A stretch of DNA of 43,622 nucleotides from Fimbriimonas sp. GTDB lineage: Bacteria; Armatimonadota; Fimbriimonadia; Fimbriimonadales; Fimbriimonadaceae. Shown one piece after another: positions 17,775-25,749 of this stretch. Within the stretch, counting starts at the first letter, position 1, and each line of letters begins with the position of its first letter. A program made the translations under genes and the position numbers. The DNA lies in the NCBI GenBank assembly GCA_031292555.1, contig JARLGV010000038.1, forward strand, positions 1 to 43,622. Direction: 5' to 3'. The notes beneath the pieces were generated by a model. That model did not search any database. It was not told the origin of the DNA and was given only the letters and a program-made list of their open reading frames with translations.

Positions 17775-20279
17775 ATGAAAGCCGTGGTAATGGCAGGTGG
17801 TGAAGGATCTCGCCTACGTCCCGTAACGACCAATCGCCCCAAACCGATGGTCCCCATCTGCAACCAGCCGATCATGGAGCACATCGTGACGCTCTTAAAG
17901 CGGCACGGAATGACGGAGATCGTATCTACACTGTATTACTTATCGGAAGAGATTCAGGGCTACTTCGGAGACGGCGAAGACTTCGGAATCAAGATGGATT
18001 ACAGCATCGAGACGACGCCGTTAGGAACTGCCGGTAGCGTCAAGAAAGCAGAGCACCTTCTCAAGGACGGCACCTTCATAATCGTTTCGGGAGATGCTCT
18101 TACCGACTGCGACCTAACGAAGGCGATCGAATTTCACAAGCGCAAAGGAAGTCTCGCTACCCTAATCCTCTACCGCGTTCCCAATCCACTCGAATTCGGC
18201 GTCGTCATCACCGACGAAGACGGCAAAGTTGTGCGCTTCCTGGAAAAGCCAAGCTGGTCGGAAGTGTTCTCAGATACCGTAAATACCGGCATGTATATTC
18301 TGGAACCCGAGATCTTCCAGTACATGGAGCCGAACAAGCAGTATGACTGGAGTGGCGACATCTTCCCACGCCTCTTGGCAGAAAGAAAGCCGATGTTCGG
18401 ATACATCATGGAAGAGTATTGGGCAGACGTAGGATCGCTAACCCAGTACCGCGAAGCCCAAGAGCATATGCTTGCCGGCAAGGTGAACCTGCCCGTCCAA
18501 GGACAGCCGATCGGCAACGGCGTATCCATCGGCCCGAATTGCGTCATCGACGAAGAGGCGAAACTCATTCCGCCGGTATGCCTTGGTCGCAACTGTAAGA
18601 TCAAGCGAGGCGCTACCGTCGGCCCGTTTTCGATCATCGGCGACAACTCGTTTGTCGAGGAAGACGCCAATGTCGAGCGGTCGGTTGTTTGGGATAGCGC
18701 CTATATTGGCCCAAATGTCGGGATTCACTCGGCGATTGTTTGCGGTCGAGCTACAGTCAAGCGCGATAGCGTCGTTCGCGAGGACGCCGTTATCGGCGAC
18801 CGATGTTTGGTAGACGTCGGTTGTACGATCCGTCCGAGAGTCAAGCTTTGGCCAGACAAGATTGTCGAACGCGGGTCGACGGTTACGATGTCGCTCGTGT
18901 GGGGCAGTAAGTGGCGGGGCAACCTTTTCCGCGAACTCGGTGTCGCCGGACTCAGCAACATCGAGATCACGCCCGATTTTGCCTGCCGCCTCGGCTCGGC
19001 GTTTGGGTCTTGTTTCCCTCCCGGATGCAAGATCGTCACGAGTCGGGACTCGACGCGCAGTTCACGAATGATCAAGCGGGCCATCATCGCGTCGCTCCTA
19101 AGCGTCGGTTGCGATGTGCTGGACATGCGCAGCGCAGCTCTGCCAATCGCCCGACACTTCATCAAGACGAGCGGCGCCGCCGGTGCGGTCAGCGTGCGCA
19201 AGCTGCCGGGCAACACGCGCGTCACGTTGATCGAAATGCTCGACTCGACAGGGTCATACCTCTCTCGAAGCCTCGAACGTAAGGTCGAAAGCGCCTTCTT
19301 CCGCGAGGACTTCAAGCGAACTGATCCGGATGACCTAGGACAGATCGAGTTTGCGAGCCGCGCGGTCGAAGAGTATCAGGCCGACTACTTCCGGCTGTTG
19401 AACAACGACACGCCGGTCAAACGGCTGAAGATCGTGTGCGACTATGGCTACTCATCGCTCGGTTCGATCTTCCCCGCGATGCTCGAACGACTAGGCGTAG
19501 AGTCGATCAGCCTCAACAGCTTCAATGACGCCAAGCGAGCCCCACGTTCGATTTCTGAGGTTGAACGGCACGTTCAGAATCTTGGTCAGATCGTCGGCAC
19601 TCTGGGTTACGACCTGGGCGTCCTCTTCACAGCGGAAGGCGAGCGACTCACGATCGTGGACGAACATGGCGAACAGGTTCAAGGCAACTCGCTCCTTGCG
19701 ACACTGGGAACGCTTGTGGCCAAGACGCACTCCGACGTCAAGATCGCCCTCAGCGTTACCGCCCCGACCCTTCTGGAGGAGACGCTGCGCAAGCAGGGCG
19801 CCGTTACGATCCGCACCAAGGCAGATGTCCGTTCGCTGATGAACACCAGCATGAACGAGCACGTGACTTTCGCAGGAGACGAATATGGCGGGTTTATCTT
19901 CCCGGAGATGCATCCAGGATTCGATGCTCCGTTCAGCCTCGGAATGCTCGTTTCGATGCTTCAGAAGACCGGCTTGTCGGTCAGCGAGGTCGCAAGCGAG
20001 TTACCAGTCTTCCAACTTGCCTACGAACAGGTTCGAGTTCCGTGGGAAGCGAAGGGCACGGTCATGCGACGCATCTCGGAAGAGGGCCAAGCCGGATCTC
20101 GCGTCGAGTTGCTCGATGGCATCAAGATCTACGATGGCGACTCTTGGGTGCTGGTGCTCCCCGATGCCTTGGAGCCGGTCTTCCACGTCTATGCCGAGAC
20201 CCCCGAGGTGGGCGCGAGCAAGTCGCTCGTCGGACGCTACGTGAAGAAGATAGAAGGGATGCTGGTCGTAGATAACTGA
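17775..20279 (+). CDS. Sugar nucleotidyltransferase fused to a degenerate phosphomannomutase
   Basis: The N-terminal ~235 residues are an NDP-sugar pyrophosphorylase, probably mannose-1-phosphate guanylyltransferase or glucose-1-phosphate type, with [10 protein letters not shown] (7-16) and the FLEKPSW loop. Residues ~250-370 are left-handed beta-helix hexapeptide repeats. The rest (~385-834) has the fold order of a phosphohexomutase but not its active site. The TASHNP phosphoserine loop is replaced by [13 protein letters not shown] and the DGDADR metal loop by TAEGERL, while [14 protein letters not shown] is kept. The second half is therefore probably not a mutase. ATG 17775 is supported by AAGGAG at 17760-17765; a TTG at 17730 is unlikely. 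Product length is 834 residues. It would feed nucleotide sugars to surface glycans. Confidence 0.9.
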   Translation: MKAVVMAGGEGSRLRPVTTNRPKPMVPICNQPIMEHIVTLLKRHGMTEIVSTLYYLSEEIQGYFGDGEDFGIKMDYSIETTPLGTAGSVKKAEHLLKDGTFIIVSGDALTDCDLTKAIEFHKRKGSLATLILYRVPNPLEFGVVITDEDGKVVRFLEKPSWSEVFSDTVNTGMYILEPEIFQYMEPNKQYDWSGDIFPRLLAERKPMFGYIMEEYWADVGSLTQYREAQEHMLAGKVNLPVQGQPIGNGVSIGPNCVIDEEAKLIPPVCLGRNCKIKRGATVGPFSIIGDNSFVEEDANVERSVVWDSAYIGPNVGIHSAIVCGRATVKRDSVVREDAVIGDRCLVDVGCTIRPRVKLWPDKIVERGSTVTMSLVWGSKWRGNLFRELGVAGLSNIEITPDFACRLGSAFGSCFPPGCKIVTSRDSTRSSRMIKRAIIASLLSVGCDVLDMRSAALPIARHFIKTSGAAGAVSVRKLPGNTRVTLIEMLDSTGSYLSRSLERKVESAFFREDFKRTDPDDLGQIEFASRAVEEYQADYFRLLNNDTPVKRLKIVCDYGYSSLGSIFPAMLERLGVESISLNSFNDAKRAPRSISEVERHVQNLGQIVGTLGYDLGVLFTAEGERLTIVDEHGEQVQGNSLLATLGTLVAKTHSDVKIALSVTAPTLLEETLRKQGAVTIRTKADVRSLMNTSMNEHVTFAGDEYGGFIFPEMHPGFDAPFSLGMLVSMLQKTGLSVSEVASELPVFQLAYEQVRVPWEAKGTVMRRISEEGQAGSRVELLDGIKIYDGDSWVLVLPDALEPVFHVYAETPEVGASKSLVGRYVKKIEGMLVVDN

Positions 20280-20290
20280 ACCGCATTTCG

Positions 20291-20320
20291 GCGGCTACGG
20301 GTCCAGGGACCTGTAGCCGC
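20291..20320 (+). other. Long GC-rich hairpin after the nucleotidyltransferase gene
   Basis: GCGGCTACGGGTCC (20291-20304) pairs with GGACCTGTAGCCGC (20307-20320) over 14 positions with one G-U wobble. It begins 12 bases after the stop codon. There is no T-run, so it is not a classical terminator. It may stabilise the 3' end or stop transcription in another way. The remaining ~230 bases up to 20552 contain no gene that I can support. Confidence 0.5.
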
Positions 20321-20552
20321 TGGATGTTCGTCTCCGCGCGAGAGCCTTTCGTTGCAGACGCCTTGAACCTAACCAACCCTCGCACAGGGCCCGAGCCGGC
20401 GACTGTCTCTTGTGGGCGCAGCTGTATGGCTGTGGGCGACTGCGAGCGAAACTCCGGGACGAACATCCGGCGCCTGCAGGTAACTGAAAAGCTAGGTTGC
20501 GAGGCAGCTACGGACGATCATCCGGCTACGACATGTCACCAACTTGGTGTAT

Positions 20553-21443
20553 CTAGAACGTGACGGCGCATCGGAAACCGCAGATGTCCAGATGGACATC
20601 CGGCTTTAGGTGAAACCTAAACGATCCTCGGAAGAGGACCGGACTGATGCCGCCCCAGCCGCCGCCTCGAAGGGAGCGGTAGGTTCCGGTCGAAGGTCCG
20701 CCTGGATTATTGGCTGACACTTCGGAATAGTCCTTGGAATCCCAGTTTAGGCACCATTGCGATACGTTGCCCGCCATGTCGTAGCATCCGAATGCGCTGC
20801 GAGCCCCCGCAAACTGGCCGACCGGGCAAGCTCCGCTTCGGCGATGTTCGACGCTGTTGGCACACTTCCCCGCATCCCAAACGTCGCCCCAAGGATAGTT
20901 CAGGTCCCGCGGACCGCGAGCCGCGTGCTCCCACTGGAACTCAGTGGGCAACGTGACATGGGCCCACTTGGCATAGGCCATTGCCTGATTCCACGTGATG
21001 TTGACGACCGGATGCAGGCCGGACTTGGGATAGCCGGGCTGAGGAATATTGGGAAGATGCTGCGTTCGGCAGTACAGGTCGAACTGCGACCACGTGACGG
21101 GATACTTCGACAGCCAGAAACCGGAGAGCCGTACGTTACGGAAGGGGTGGGCCGACGCCAGTTTGCCTTCTGGATCGAGGTCGTTCGTTCCCAGGACGAA
21201 GCTGCCGGCAGGAACCCAAACGAACTCCATTCGATCGACCGGGTTGATTGTCTCGTCGCCGATCTGCGTCCCAGGCAGGCCCCATTGCACGAAGTGACCG
21301 GGCAGGTCGACCTCGATATGTCGTCGAGGAGCCGCGGACTCCCATTCGTTTTCCGCTTGGGCAGCCAGACAGACCCCAAAAAGCAATGCCGCCCCCATCA
21401 AAGCGGGGCGAGTGAACCTATTGTGGAGTCTCCCAACCATCAT
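20553..21443 (-). CDS. Secreted SUMF1/FGE-fold protein without the FGE cysteines
   Basis: The 296-residue protein has a signal peptide (~1-30, ending LAAQA) and one formylglycine-generating-enzyme-like domain from about residue 70. Its hallmarks are FVWVPAGSFVLGTND, LPTEFQWEHAARGP, YPWGDVWD, MAGNVSQWC and SLRGGGW, ending CGFRCAVTF. In true FGE a Cys pair lies between RGGSW and GFRC and binds copper; here that stretch (GGISPVLFRGSFRFHL) has none, so sulfatase activation is unlikely. Such proteins are often carbohydrate- or peptide-binding and of unknown role. It is co-directional with the DUF4015 gene 119 bases upstream. The start is at ATG 21443 or 21440, with AGGT just before. Confidence 0.87.
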   Translation of the reverse strand: MMVGRLHNRFTRPALMGAALLFGVCLAAQAENEWESAAPRRHIEVDLPGHFVQWGLPGTQIGDETINPVDRMEFVWVPAGSFVLGTNDLDPEGKLASAHPFRNVRLSGFWLSKYPVTWSQFDLYCRTQHLPNIPQPGYPKSGLHPVVNITWNQAMAYAKWAHVTLPTEFQWEHAARGPRDLNYPWGDVWDAGKCANSVEHRRSGACPVGQFAGARSAFGCYDMAGNVSQWCLNWDSKDYSEVSANNPGGPSTGTYRSLRGGGWGGISPVLFRGSFRFHLKPDVHLDICGFRCAVTF

Positions 21444-21562
21444 CTAACCTGATTTACGCCTATGCATCCGTCACGCATAGTCCGATTTCATGAATGAGGA
21501 CGATTGACAACCTCGGAAAGGCTCACCCATCTGGCGGGGTTAGCGATAGACAATGGCCAAAG

Positions 21563-22753
21563 CTAGTCATCTTTCCGCTCTTTACCGGCCAATGCCGATT
21601 CAATGTTCTCACCGTATTTGTTTTTCGCGTTCCACAACAGAAAGCTCCGATACCCGACGTCGCGGGTCGCCTTGATCTGGGCTCGGATCTCCTGAGGGCC
21701 ATACTTTGCCCCCAGAGAGAATGCCTGGAGCCAGGGACGGATATGCATCTTTGGCAGTCGTCTCTTGTAGTCGTCGATCGATTTCTTGACGATGTCATAG
21801 GGCGCGAGCGCAGGATCGTCGATGCCGTATTCGCCCTTTGCGAAGTGCGAAGGATAGACCATCGGGCACAGAAGATCGAATGGCTGCGCCACCTTCTCCA
21901 ATTGCTGACCAATTCCTTCGTCTCCGCTCGTCGAGGAGATGATGCCGAACACGTCCGCCGAGAACACCGCTCCGTGCGCTCGCACACGCTGCCCTATGTA
22001 GGCCGCAAACGCGGCCACAACATCTTCGTTGGCCACGTTGGTCTTGGCGAACTCAGACCGGGATGGAAATCTTTGCGACGAGGCTGCCCCTTCGCTTGGA
22101 AACCGAACGTAGTCCAGTTGAATCTCCGGGAATCCCAAATTGAGAGCGAAGTCGACCGTGCTGGCAAGATACTCCCAGTTCCGCCGGTTGTATGGGTCGA
22201 GCCAGGCCTTGCCGCCACGATCCTTCCAGACCTTGCCATCCGGCGTCTGGACAGCTAACTCCGAGTGAACCAGCGGAACGATCGCGTCCTTGAAGCAGGC
22301 GATCCGCGCGATCGGCCAGATTCCGTGTTTCATGAGGCTGTCGAAAAGCGCTTCCGGTCGAGGAACCGCCACCGTCGTGGCGTGGCACTCGTCGGCGAGC
22401 GGTATGCCGGTCTTGAAGTACATCTGGCCAACGTCGCGAACGTCGATGACCACCGCGTTCAGTTCAGTGCGGTCGATCAGTCCGAAAAGCGGCTCGCGGA
22501 GCGAGGACGTGCCGGCCGTCCACGCCGTAATGTAGATTCCCTTTACATGCTTGGGACGCTTGAATGCATACTTATCGTTGGAAGTCCCCGTCGCCGATTT
22601 TTGTCCAGTTCTTTCGCCCGGGACGACCGTCTTTTGTTTGATCCGTTTCGATAGATCCAAATCTGCGAGCTTCTTGTGAGCGCAAGAAACCGAGCAGAGA
22701 AGACCGGTAAGAACGGCCAGAGCAAAGGGAACACGCACGAGAAGATAATGCAT
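21563..22753 (-). CDS. Putative glycoside hydrolase, DUF4015 (TIM-barrel)
   Basis: The 396-residue exported protein matches the DUF4015 (GHL-type) putative glycoside hydrolase family. The signal peptide runs ~1-24 and may end in a lipobox-like SVSC. The barrel begins at KHVKGIYITAWTAG (~70), with NAVVIDVRDVGQMYF (~99-113), WLDPYNRRNWEYL (~185), the family hallmark IQLDYVRFPSEG (~215) and DLLCPMVYPSHF (~290). It should act in the periplasm or at the surface on a glycan not identifiable from sequence. The ATG at 22753 shares the palindrome ATGCAT with the divergent deacetylase gene, and AGGT lies upstream in the minus direction. The pairing with deacetylases points to polysaccharide processing. 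Confidence 0.86.
   Translation of the reverse strand: MHYLLVRVPFALAVLTGLLCSVSCAHKKLADLDLSKRIKQKTVVPGERTGQKSATGTSNDKYAFKRPKHVKGIYITAWTAGTSSLREPLFGLIDRTELNAVVIDVRDVGQMYFKTGIPLADECHATTVAVPRPEALFDSLMKHGIWPIARIACFKDAIVPLVHSELAVQTPDGKVWKDRGGKAWLDPYNRRNWEYLASTVDFALNLGFPEIQLDYVRFPSEGAASSQRFPSRSEFAKTNVANEDVVAAFAAYIGQRVRAHGAVFSADVFGIISSTSGDEGIGQQLEKVAQPFDLLCPMVYPSHFAKGEYGIDDPALAPYDIVKKSIDDYKRRLPKMHIRPWLQAFSLGAKYGPQEIRAQIKATRDVGYRSFLLWNAKNKYGENIESALAGKERKDD
22748..22753. promoter_or_regulatory. ATGCAT palindrome giving start codons on both strands
   Basis: Bases 22748-22750 are the ATG of the plus-strand deacetylase, and 22751-22753 read on the minus strand are the ATG of the DUF4015 hydrolase. Signal peptides begin directly from both ATGs, which supports both starts. 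There is no space for promoters between the genes, so each leader and promoter must lie inside the 5' coding region of the other gene. Confidence 0.7.
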
Positions 22754-23683
22754 TTGAACCTGGGAAACGTGAAGCTAGTCATTTTACTGGCAACCTCGCT
22801 CCACTCCGCGGGCTGCTCGATGAAAGTCGGGCACACCGATCCTCCCGTCGCGTCGGCCATTGCCCAATCTGCAAGCCAAGAATCAGAGAAGAGGGTCACG
22901 AACCAGCCGGGGAACACGATGGGACGTGTCTTCATCGTCATGTACCATCACTTCAAACCGGGTCACGGCGATCTCTATCGAACTCCCACCCAGTTCCGTC
23001 ATGACCTGGAGACCTATTACGACATGGGATTTCGGCCCGTGCTCGCCAGCGAGTACCTGGCCAACAAGATGCCGCTGCCGTCCGGCGCTATGCCGATCAT
23101 TCTCACGTTCGACGATTCGAATCCGACCCAGGTCCACTTCCTGGCCGATGGCTCCCTCGACCCGAAATGCGCGCTCGGAGTATGGAAAGACTTCGCCGAA
23201 ACCCATCCCGACTTCCCCGTCCACGGCACCTTCTTCGTCCTGCCCGGTGAGATGTGGGGCCAGCTCCACAAATATCGCGACAAGAAGATCCAGCTCGTTT
23301 TGTCCATGGGCAGCGAGATTGAGAGCCACACGATGACCCATCCGTTCTTGAACCGACTTACGGATGCGCGAGTCGAACGAGAATTGGGCGATGCCAATAT
23401 CACGATGGAGAAATTCGGCCAGAAACCGCCGATCTCACTGGCCCTTCCCTATGGGGTGCTTCCTCGGCACACTCAGTGCTTTTACGGTTTCAAGTGGAAG
23501 GGGCAGAAGATCCATTTCTCCGGCGTCTTCCTTGCGGCCGGACCTCCGGCTCGCTCGCCGATCGACCCCAAAATAAAGCGTTTTCGGATTCCTCGAATGG
23601 CAGGCAACTGGGAAGGCGACGCGGTCGGATACTGGCTGAAGGAACTCAAAAAGGGCAAGATCAAGTCGTACGTTCAGCCGTAA
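22748..23683 (+). CDS. Polysaccharide deacetylase lipoprotein, copy 1
   Basis: This 311-residue CE4-type enzyme should deacetylate a polysaccharide from a membrane-anchored position. A lipoprotein signal ends at Cys23 (HSAGC). The catalytic domain starts VFIVMYHH (~61) and has LTFDDSN with Asp122/Asp123, FPVHGTFFVLP (~157-167) and SHTMTHPF with His194 and His198. The usual Arg of motif 3 is replaced in LALPYG, as in some YxkH-like members. ATG 22748 is preferred over a longer frame from 22676 because the signal peptide starts here. It shares long blocks with the next gene, such as YDMGFRPVLASEYLANKMPL, so the two are tandem duplicates. It is divergent from the DUF4015 gene with no spacer. Confidence 0.88.
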   Translation: MHLNLGNVKLVILLATSLHSAGCSMKVGHTDPPVASAIAQSASQESEKRVTNQPGNTMGRVFIVMYHHFKPGHGDLYRTPTQFRHDLETYYDMGFRPVLASEYLANKMPLPSGAMPIILTFDDSNPTQVHFLADGSLDPKCALGVWKDFAETHPDFPVHGTFFVLPGEMWGQLHKYRDKKIQLVLSMGSEIESHTMTHPFLNRLTDARVERELGDANITMEKFGQKPPISLALPYGVLPRHTQCFYGFKWKGQKIHFSGVFLAAGPPARSPIDPKIKRFRIPRMAGNWEGDAVGYWLKELKKGKIKSYVQP

Positions 23684-23750
23684 GGCCGCCGCGGGAACGG
23701 TTGGCAAACGGCGTTGATTGGGCGCCTCACGGACCACATCAGAGCGACCA

Positions 23751-23794
23751 AAAAATCGTGATTTTTGTCGATCGAAAATGCTCGAAATTGAGCA
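23751..23794. repeat. Two small hairpins in the AT-rich spacer of the deacetylase pair
   Basis: AAAAATC (23751-23757) pairs with GATTTTT (23760-23766), and TGCTC (23779-23783) pairs with GAGCA (23790-23794). The spacer is much richer in A and T than the genes around it. The first hairpin ends in a T-run and might act as a weak terminator for copy 1. The promoter of copy 2 could lie in the same AT-rich stretch. Confidence 0.4.
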
Positions 23795-23854
23795 AGAATA
23801 AAGGTGCGTCAGGACGACGCACGCCAGGACGGCGCCCGCCACGCTCAGGAAGAA

Positions 23855-24796
23855 ATGTTCAACGATCGACGTCTCGCAAGTTTCCTTGCCGCCTCCCTTA
23901 TCGCCCTTTCCCTTGCCGGTTGTTCAGGGTCGAAAACCCATGACGACCGCGCAAACGATGCCGCCAAAGCGGCCCTGCTCAAACCCAAGAAACCCGCTCC
24001 GCCCCCCCGGGTTACCAACCGCAAGGCCAACATCCAGGGCGTTGTCTTCATTCCCGAATACCATCGTATCAAGGCGGGAAAGGGGGAGATGTTTCGTTCG
24101 CCCGAGCAGTTCCGAGCTGACCTCCAAACCTTCTATGACATGGGTTTTCGGCCGGTGCTCGCGAGCGAGTATCTAGCCAACAAGATGCCATTGGCTCCCG
24201 GCGCATCGCCGATAGTCATTACCTTCGACGATTCGATGCCGTCCCAACTTGAATTGACGCCAGATGGCGTACCTACCCCGGATTGCGCCATCGGTATCTG
24301 GCAAGACTTCGCCAAGACCCATCCCGACTTCCCGGTGCACGCCACGTTCTTCGTTTTGCCCGATCACCTTTGGACGACCAACGTCGTCGACGAGCGAAAG
24401 GCCCCCTACGTACGCGGTCTTGGATCGGAGTTGGCGAATCACACGATGAAGCACCCATTCCTGCGCAAGATGAGCGACGCCCGGGTCAAATGGGAGTTGG
24501 GCGCCGCATCCGAGAAACTCGCCGAACTGGGACAGTCGTTACCGACATCGCTCGCGCTCCCCTACGGCGTATCCCCGAAGAATAGGGCGCTTTTGAAGGG
24601 ATTCGATTGGAAGGGGAAGCAAGTCACGTTCACCGGCGTGTTCCTGTCCGGCGCCGGGCCGGCCAAATCGCCGAACAGCAAGAAATTCAACAGCCTTAAG
24701 ATCGCCCGTATTCTCGCCGTTCCGAAGCGCTTCGGACTGGACTTTTGGCTTAAGGAACTCAAAGAAGGTCGCGTAAGGCCGTACGTTCAACCCTAG
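23855..24796 (+). CDS. Polysaccharide deacetylase lipoprotein, copy 2
   Basis: This paralogue of the preceding gene makes a 313-residue CE4-type lipoprotein. A clear lipobox LAGC ends at Cys23, followed by a Lys/Pro-rich linker (~45-65). The deacetylase domain starts VVFIPEYHRIK and has ITFDDSM, FPVHATFFVLP and NHTMKHPFL, so the metal-binding Asp and HxxxH are kept. Motif 3 is again LALPYG without Arg. ATG 23855 has AGGAAG close upstream and starts the signal peptide; a frame from 23804 adds 17 polar residues and is unlikely. The C-terminal GLDFWLKELKEG and PYVQP match copy 1. The two may differ in substrate or regulation. The gene ends convergent with an MBL hydrolase. Confidence 0.88.
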   Translation: MFNDRRLASFLAASLIALSLAGCSGSKTHDDRANDAAKAALLKPKKPAPPPRVTNRKANIQGVVFIPEYHRIKAGKGEMFRSPEQFRADLQTFYDMGFRPVLASEYLANKMPLAPGASPIVITFDDSMPSQLELTPDGVPTPDCAIGIWQDFAKTHPDFPVHATFFVLPDHLWTTNVVDERKAPYVRGLGSELANHTMKHPFLRKMSDARVKWELGAASEKLAELGQSLPTSLALPYGVSPKNRALLKGFDWKGKQVTFTGVFLSGAGPAKSPNSKKFNSLKIARILAVPKRFGLDFWLKELKEGRVRPYVQP

Positions 24797-24935
24797 GACA
24801 AGGCATAGGAGTCGCTCGGAATCATGAGACAAGAGCGGGTTTGGCGCTGCGACAAAGGTAAATGGCCATCCTGGCCTTTGCGCCCGCCACTCCTTTGGCA
24901 TGGATACAGACGCATTAAGAGTCCGTAAAGCACCG

Positions 24936-25742
24936 CTATATTTCTATCAACATGCCATCGAATCCCGGTTCGATGCGATGCGGCAGCAACGCTCGTTCCA
25001 AATCGCAGTGCCTCGCATCCCCGTGGTGCCCATGATGGGTCGTCACAACGCGGCTTTCGGGCGTCAGAACGCCCTCCGTACGGAGGCTCTCGACGACCTG
25101 GATCACGCTCTCGATATTGAGGTGCCCCTTGTACACCGACTCGTTGAATCCGTCCGTGCATTCGATAACCAGTAGGTCCAGGACAAAGCCTTTCAGGAAC
25201 TCGAATGTCTCGCTCGGCCAGATGCCGGTGTCGGTTGCATACAGTAGCCGTTTGCCGTCCCTTTCGATGATCAAGTTCTGGCAGTCCTCCTCGTCAATGT
25301 GGGTTGCTTTGATGGGGACGACTCGATAGGGGCCGTGGCTGAAGCTCTCGAAGCTGTGGGTTTCGATTAGTTCGATCGGCCAGTCGGGATACCGGCCGAG
25401 AATTTCGTCGCAGATCACCCGGTTTGCATAGATCGTGTACGGCAGATGATCCAAATCGGTAAAGGGGATCAGAGCGTACTGCAGTTCGTTCACCGCAATA
25501 TGGTCGTCGTCGCTATGGGTGAAGACGAGGGCCGTCCAGTCGAGGGCGTCAAGCGAATCCCGCTGAAGCTGATTGAGCGTGTCGGGAGGAAAGTCGATCT
25601 TCATCACGCCGTCCACGATCGCCGCGGTGCGGGATCGAATTTCCTTCCCTCCGTTCTCGCGCGCGAACCGGCTCACGGAGTCGTTTCCGAAGAAACCCGG
25701 AATTCCGTCTGCCGCGCCCGTGCCGAGGAGTCTGATGTTCAT
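24936..25742 (-). CDS. MBL-fold metallo-hydrolase, PhnP/RNase Z-like
   Basis: The 268-residue product has the metallo-beta-lactamase fold in the arrangement of PhnP and RNase Z relatives, which are usually phosphodiesterases. The N-terminus MNIRLLGTGAADGIP is typical of the group. The metal motif is FTHSDDDHIA with His76, Asp78, Asp80 and His81, so the second His of the common HxHxDH is an Asp. Other ligands are probably in IKATHIDEEDC, YATDTG and TTHHGHHGD. The gene begins 7 bases after the DUF1015 stop and is surely co-transcribed with it. The substrate is unknown; a cyclic phosphodiester is a reasonable guess for the family. Confidence 0.87.
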   Translation of the reverse strand: MNIRLLGTGAADGIPGFFGNDSVSRFARENGGKEIRSRTAAIVDGVMKIDFPPDTLNQLQRDSLDALDWTALVFTHSDDDHIAVNELQYALIPFTDLDHLPYTIYANRVICDEILGRYPDWPIELIETHSFESFSHGPYRVVPIKATHIDEEDCQNLIIERDGKRLLYATDTGIWPSETFEFLKGFVLDLLVIECTDGFNESVYKGHLNIESVIQVVESLRTEGVLTPESRVVTTHHGHHGDARHCDLERALLPHRIEPGFDGMLIEI

Positions 25743-25749
25743 GGAAAGG

